64,000 nt of DNA from SIRX01 sp965213905 (lineage in GTDB: Bacteria; Actinomycetota; Rubrobacteria; Rubrobacterales; Rubrobacteraceae), in assembly GCA_965213905.1 (NCBI GenBank), contig OZ243922.1, positions 2,790,001-2,854,000 on the forward strand, read 5' to 3'. Positions 60,349 to 64,000 of this stretch are shown here, piece after piece (positions within the stretch are counted from its first letter, which is position 1; each line of letters opens with the position of its first letter). A program made the translations under genes and the position numbers. The notes below the pieces were generated by a model that saw only the letters and a list, made by a program, of their open reading frames with translations, was not told the origin of the DNA and searched no databases.

Positions 60349-61329
60349 TTGGCGTTCCCACAACAGAGGTTGCGTAGAACCCGGCGCACGTCGAACCTGC
60401 GGGGCCTGGTCCGCGAAACCCGGCTGTCGCCGGAAGATTTTATATACCCGATCTTCGCCACCGCCGGGGAGGACGTAAAAAGACCGATAACGTCCATGCC
60501 GGGCATCTTTCAACTCTCGATAAACCACGCCGTCGCCGAAGCAAAGAAAGCCCACGAACTCGGGATACCGGGCGTTCTGCTCTTCGGTATTCCGGCCGAG
60601 AAGGACGAGGCGGCTGGCGGGGCGTACGACCCCGAGGGCGTGGTGCAGCTTTCCACGCGGGCGATAAAGGAGGCCGTGCCGGACCTTTTGGTCGTAACGG
60701 ACGTTTGTTTGTGCGAGTACATGAGCCACGGGCACTGCGGAATCGTGGACAAAGACACCGGCGAGGTCCTGAACGACGTAAGCCTGGAAGTCCTGGCCTG
60801 GACCGCCACCTCCCAGGCAGAGGCCGGGGCGGACATCGTCGCCCCCTCGGACATGATGGACGGCCGGGTGGCGGCTATAAGGGCCGAGCTGGACCGCGAA
60901 GGCCACGAAAGCACCCCCATAATGGCCTACGCCGCCAAATACGCCTCCGCGTTCTACGGCCCCTTCCGCGAAGCCGCCGAGAGCACGCCCCAGTTTGGGG
61001 ACCGGCGTAGCTACCAGATGGACCCGGCAAACGCCCGGGAGGCGCTCCTGGAGGTGGACCTGGACGTTGAAGAGGGTGCCGACGTAGTGATGGTCAAACC
61101 CGCCCTTTCTTACCTGGACGTAATTCAGAGGGTCAGGGATAGGACGAACTTGCCGTTGGCGGCCTACAACGTCAGCGGAGAATACTCTATGGTCAAGGCC
61201 GCGGCGGGCAAGGGCTGGATCGACGAGCGGGGCGCGGTGCTCGAAGCGTTAACCGGGATAAAGCGGGCGGGGGCCGACATCATCATCACCTATCACGCCC
61301 TCGACGCCGCCCGCTGGCTTTCCGAGTAA
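60349..61329 (+). CDS. hemB: Delta-aminolevulinic acid dehydratase HemB, zinc type
   Basis: A 326-residue enzyme condensing two 5-aminolevulinates to porphobilinogen. The active-site lysines lie in PIMAYAAKYASAFYGPFREA and VVMVKPALSYLDVI. The metal site shows three cysteines in VVTDVCLCEYMSHGHCGIV, so it is the zinc-dependent class rather than the Asp/Mg class. The TTG start has AGAAGGAGG eight bases upstream, three bases after the hemD stop. Confidence 0.97.
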   Translation: MAFPQQRLRRTRRTSNLRGLVRETRLSPEDFIYPIFATAGEDVKRPITSMPGIFQLSINHAVAEAKKAHELGIPGVLLFGIPAEKDEAAGGAYDPEGVVQLSTRAIKEAVPDLLVVTDVCLCEYMSHGHCGIVDKDTGEVLNDVSLEVLAWTATSQAEAGADIVAPSDMMDGRVAAIRAELDREGHESTPIMAYAAKYASAFYGPFREAAESTPQFGDRRSYQMDPANAREALLEVDLDVEEGADVVMVKPALSYLDVIQRVRDRTNLPLAAYNVSGEYSMVKAAAGKGWIDERGAVLEALTGIKRAGADIIITYHALDAARWLSE

Positions 61330-61399
61330 GCTGCGTTACTTAAAATAGATCCGAATTCCAGTATAACTTGATCGTCTTATCGAAGGGAGTTTTCGACGT

Positions 61400-62743
61400 T
61401 TGCAAGGTAGTAGCCAGAGAACAGAAGCCGACGCCCGGGTAGCGATTGCGACGGACCGTTCGGCCCGGCTTATGTCCCGGGCCGTGCAGAGTATACCCGG
61501 CGGGGTCAACAGCCCCGTGCGGGCGTTTCGCGCGGTCGGTGGCGACCCACTGTTTATAGGACGCGGCGAGGGATCTCGCATCTTCGACGTAGACGGTAAC
61601 TCCTACGTGGATTACGTCATGAGCTACGGACCACTGATCCTCGGCCACGCGGACGAGAGGGTGATAGGGGCTATAGAGTCCATCGCCCGCAAGGGTACGA
61701 CCTTCGGCGCGCCGACGGAACTCGAAGTCGAAATGGCCGAACTGGTGTGCGAGGCTGTCCCCTCCCTGGAACTGGTGCGGATGACCAACTCCGGCACGGA
61801 AGCCACGATGGGCGCCATACGGGTGGCCCGCGGCCACACCGGCAGAGAAAAGATACTCAAGTTCGACGGCAACTACCACGGCCACGGCGACGCCTTACTG
61901 GTCGCTGCAGGCTCCGGGGTCGCCACCCTGGGCCTGCCCGACAGCCCCGGTGTAACCCGGGGGGCCACGAAAGACACGGCCGTCCTGCCCTACAATGACC
62001 TCGACGCGGTGCAAGATCTTTTCGAGGCGCACGGAGAAGAGTTCGCGGCGGTTATATTGGAGCCGGTAGGTGGAAACATGGGGTGTGTACCTCCGGTAGA
62101 GGGTTATCTGGAAGGCCTACGCGAGATAACCCGGGAGTACGGCACGGTCTTGATATTCGACGAGGTTATGACCGGGTTCCGGCTCGCGCGCGGCGGGGCC
62201 CAGGAGCGGTACGGGGTAACGCCGGACATGACGTGCCTCGGCAAGGTCATCGGCGGGGGGCTCCCGGTCGGCGCGTTCGGTGGTTCCAGGGAGATCATGG
62301 AGCAGGTCGCGCCTGCCGGGCCCGTCTACCAGGCCGGAACGCTCTCGGGCAACCCGCTCGCGATGGCCGCCGGCCTCTCCACGCTGCGGGCCGCGGGCGA
62401 GCCGGGTTTCTACGACCGTCTGGAAGAGCTCGGCCGGCGCTGGAAAGAAGGCATGCGCGAAGCTGCTTCCGGGGGGGCCGGGGGAAGCGTGCCCATCACG
62501 ATAAATCAGGCCGGTTCGATGGTCAGCATCTTCTTTACCGGGGAACCCGTAACGGACTTCCGGTCTGCGGCCCGGGCGGATACGGAGGCTTTCAAAGACT
62601 TTTTCTGGCACATGCTGCAAAGAGGCGTTTATCTGGCTCCCAGCCCTTACGAAGCCGGGTTTATCTCCGTCATGCATTCCGGAGACGACCTGGAACGCAC
62701 CTTCGAAGCCGCCGGTGAATGGTTCGGCCGGAGAAGGGGTTGA
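61400..62743 (+). CDS. hemL: Glutamate-1-semialdehyde 2,1-aminomutase HemL
   Basis: A 447-residue PLP aminomutase producing 5-aminolevulinate from the HemA product. PGGVNSPVRAFRAVGGDPLF, MTNSGTEATMGAIRVARGHT, FDEVMTGFRLARGG and the PLP lysine in LGKVIGGGLPVGAFGG are present. The TTG start has GAAGGGAG nine bases upstream, and the 70-base gap after hemB contains TATAAC (61362 region), so an internal promoter is possible. Confidence 0.96.
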   Translation: MQGSSQRTEADARVAIATDRSARLMSRAVQSIPGGVNSPVRAFRAVGGDPLFIGRGEGSRIFDVDGNSYVDYVMSYGPLILGHADERVIGAIESIARKGTTFGAPTELEVEMAELVCEAVPSLELVRMTNSGTEATMGAIRVARGHTGREKILKFDGNYHGHGDALLVAAGSGVATLGLPDSPGVTRGATKDTAVLPYNDLDAVQDLFEAHGEEFAAVILEPVGGNMGCVPPVEGYLEGLREITREYGTVLIFDEVMTGFRLARGGAQERYGVTPDMTCLGKVIGGGLPVGAFGGSREIMEQVAPAGPVYQAGTLSGNPLAMAAGLSTLRAAGEPGFYDRLEELGRRWKEGMREAASGGAGGSVPITINQAGSMVSIFFTGEPVTDFRSAARADTEAFKDFFWHMLQRGVYLAPSPYEAGFISVMHSGDDLERTFEAAGEWFGRRRG

Positions 62744-63199
62744 ATGAAAAACCACACCCCCAAAACCCCTGAAGAATCGCTCGAAAAGGTGTTCCGGCGC
62801 GCGTTGGCGGGGTCGCCGGACGAAGACGGGCAGGGCGAGGTAGTAGCCGAGTCTCTAAGGTACTTGCAGCAGGGTTTCGACGCCCACTACGCCAGGGGCG
62901 GGGCGGAGGCCACCGACGACGACATACTCGTCGGTGACAACTCCTACGCCTGGGCCGTAGAGACGATAGCTTTTCTGGATGAGCCGCAGTTCGTGGCGGT
63001 GGCGAGCCGTATGATCCGGGACGGCGCCGGCGTAATATCTTCTGGCGACGACGTAACGCTGGAACTCTGGGTACCACACCTGGCGGACTTGTTGAAGGTC
63101 ATATCCGGGGAAGACGCGGCGGCATCCGAAGACCGCATCCGGGACGCACTCGGGGATGTAGAGGCCGGAGAATTAAAGGCCGACGGGGTGTCGTCTTGA
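62744..63199 (+). CDS. Hypothetical acidic protein between hemL and ubiE
   Basis: A 151-residue acidic protein whose ATG directly follows the hemL TGA (TGAATG). It contains helical stretches (PEESLEKVFRRALAGSPDED, YAWAVETIAFLDEPQFVAVA, HLADLLKVISGEDAAASEDR) and no catalytic motif. The last 4 bases overlap the ubiE start. The operon position suggests a role in tetrapyrrole or quinone metabolism, but no family is recognised. Confidence 0.7.
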   Translation: MKNHTPKTPEESLEKVFRRALAGSPDEDGQGEVVAESLRYLQQGFDAHYARGGAEATDDDILVGDNSYAWAVETIAFLDEPQFVAVASRMIRDGAGVISSGDDVTLELWVPHLADLLKVISGEDAAASEDRIRDALGDVEAGELKADGVSS

Positions 63200-63978
63200 G
63201 TAGGCCCGGAAGCGCCGAACCCGGCCGGATAAACGGGAACGCCAGGGGTGTCGCGAACGGGCGCGGGAAGCTGCCGGCGGGTACGGAGCGGGCCCGGCAG
63301 GTACGCGAGATGTTCGACCGGATCGCGCCCCGCTACGAGTTGCTCAACACCGTTATGACCGCCGGAATGCACCGGCTCTGGAACAAAAAAGTCGTAAAAG
63401 CCACGGGAATAGAACGCGGTGGATGGGCGATAGACCTGGCCTGCGGCACGGGCAGCCTGACGAGGGAGCTCGCAAGAAAAGTCGGCCCCGGCGGGCACGT
63501 ATTGGGTGTTGATTTTTCGTCCAAGATGCTTTCGGCCGCCGAAGCCCGGCCCCAACACAACGTTGGATACCAACTTGGAGACGCGACAAACCTGGGTGGA
63601 GTTTCCACGGGAAGCTTCGACGCGGCCACCATAGCCTACGGCGCGCGCAACATACCGGACCTCGACGCCCTGTTCTCCGAGATAGCCCGGGTAGTGGTGC
63701 CGGGGGGGACGACGGTATGCCTGGAGATAGCCCGTCCGTCCGGCAAGTTGTACACCGCGTTCTACGGGCTCTGGTTCGACAAAGTCGTTCCCTGGCTCGG
63801 CGCAAAAGTCTCCGGGGACGCCCAGGCTTACTCTTATTTACCCCAATCCGTGAAAGAGTTCGTGGCACCTGACGAATTAGCTGACATAATGAGGCGTAAT
63901 GGATTACAAAATGTTACATGGCAGAGGATCGCCGGCGGCATCATCACGCTCCACCGTGGAGGAAAACCCTCCCGTTGA
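63196..63978 (+). CDS. menG: Demethylmenaquinone methyltransferase UbiE/MenG
   Basis: A 260-residue SAM methyltransferase performing the last step of menaquinone synthesis. After a Gly/Arg-rich N-terminus (about 1-30) come VREMFDRIAPRYELLNTVMT, AIDLACGTGSLTRELARKVG (SAM motif I), GVDFSSKMLSAA, AYGARNIPDLDALFSEIARV and the C-terminal NVTWQRIAGGIITLHRG. TTG 63196 overlaps the previous stop by 4 bases. An actinobacterium would use menaquinone, hence MenG rather than a ubiquinone enzyme. Confidence 0.95.
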   Translation: MSRPGSAEPGRINGNARGVANGRGKLPAGTERARQVREMFDRIAPRYELLNTVMTAGMHRLWNKKVVKATGIERGGWAIDLACGTGSLTRELARKVGPGGHVLGVDFSSKMLSAAEARPQHNVGYQLGDATNLGGVSTGSFDAATIAYGARNIPDLDALFSEIARVVVPGGTTVCLEIARPSGKLYTAFYGLWFDKVVPWLGAKVSGDAQAYSYLPQSVKEFVAPDELADIMRRNGLQNVTWQRIAGGIITLHRGGKPSR

Positions 63979-64000
63979 AGAGGTGGGGGAAACCGGCCTG
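63956..64000 (+). CDS. Possible start of the next gene, cut by the window edge
   Basis: GTG 63956 opens a frame of 15 codons to the edge (MEENPPVEEVGETGL), overlapping the end of menG by 23 bases. Overlapping starts are the rule in this operon, but no ribosome site or homology can be judged from so little sequence. Confidence 0.3.
   Translation, partial: MEENPPVEEVGETGL

Overview
The window reads as chromosomal DNA of a high-GC bacterium, most likely a deep-branching actinobacterium of the Rubrobacter type. This is an inference from GC content, GTG/TTG starts, leaderless-looking promoters and gene content: DUF2382/PRC-barrel stress proteins, a PucR regulator, separate AccA/AccD, C5-pathway haem genes and a selenocysteine locus. 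Nearly all of it is coding. There is no prophage, insertion sequence or CRISPR array. About 70 protein genes, a tRNA-Leu and a tRNA-Sec are listed.

Layout. 1-5.9 kb (minus strand): a thioredoxin-like/CcdA thiol-redox pair, an AT-richer orphan membrane protein, and a tight five-gene unit of two VTT (TVP38/TMEM64) membrane proteins, a DM13 protein and an OmpR-type two-component system. 6.1-10.5 kb: trpF-trpB-trpA-accD-accA. 10.5-11.7 kb: a phosphofructokinase with the residues of pyrophosphate-using enzymes, followed by a 53-residue membrane protein. 11.9-16.3 kb: drug-export genes (PadR regulator, DrrAB-type ABC exporter, TetR regulator, MFS transporter) with palindromic operators. 16.4-20.2 kb: a small orphan, amtB and a PucR-type regulator. 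20.3-31.4 kb: uvrA, a VanW-type protein, small orphans, uspA, a GNAT protein, uvrC and rapZ. 31.5-35.8 kb: a glutathionyl-hydroquinone reductase-like protein, tRNA-Leu, a phosphodiesterase, ahcY and small proteins. 35.8-38.5 kb: an XPB-type helicase with its Bax1 (DUF790) nuclease. 38.6-44.5 kb: a GH3 lipoprotein and a four-gene sugar ABC importer. 44.5-47.3 kb: an OB/HD phosphohydrolase, a Tat subunit and a zincin-like metalloprotease. 47.3-51.5 kb: a stress cluster in which two PRC-barrel/DUF2382 paralogues flank a Crp/Fnr regulator. 51.6-55.4 kb: selA, selB, tRNA-Sec and moaC. 56-64 kb: a tetrapyrrole operon sirC-hemA-hemC-cobA/hemD-hemB-hemL leading into ubiE/menG.

Themes. DNA repair is prominent: uvrA, uvrC and the XPB-Bax1 pair lie within 18 kb. 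The Sec genes beside moaC suggest a selenium- and molybdenum-dependent enzyme, such as a formate dehydrogenase, encoded elsewhere. The haem block supplies both haem and sirohaem.

Two structural observations stand out. Several well-conserved genes (accD, uvrA, the MFS gene and the OB/HD gene) have no ATG/GTG/TTG where homology and, in most of them, a Shine-Dalgarno sequence place the start; the best candidates are ATT, ATC, GTC and CTG. Heptameric CAGGT-type repeats recur in two intergenic regions, once as an oppositely oriented pair resembling a small MITE.
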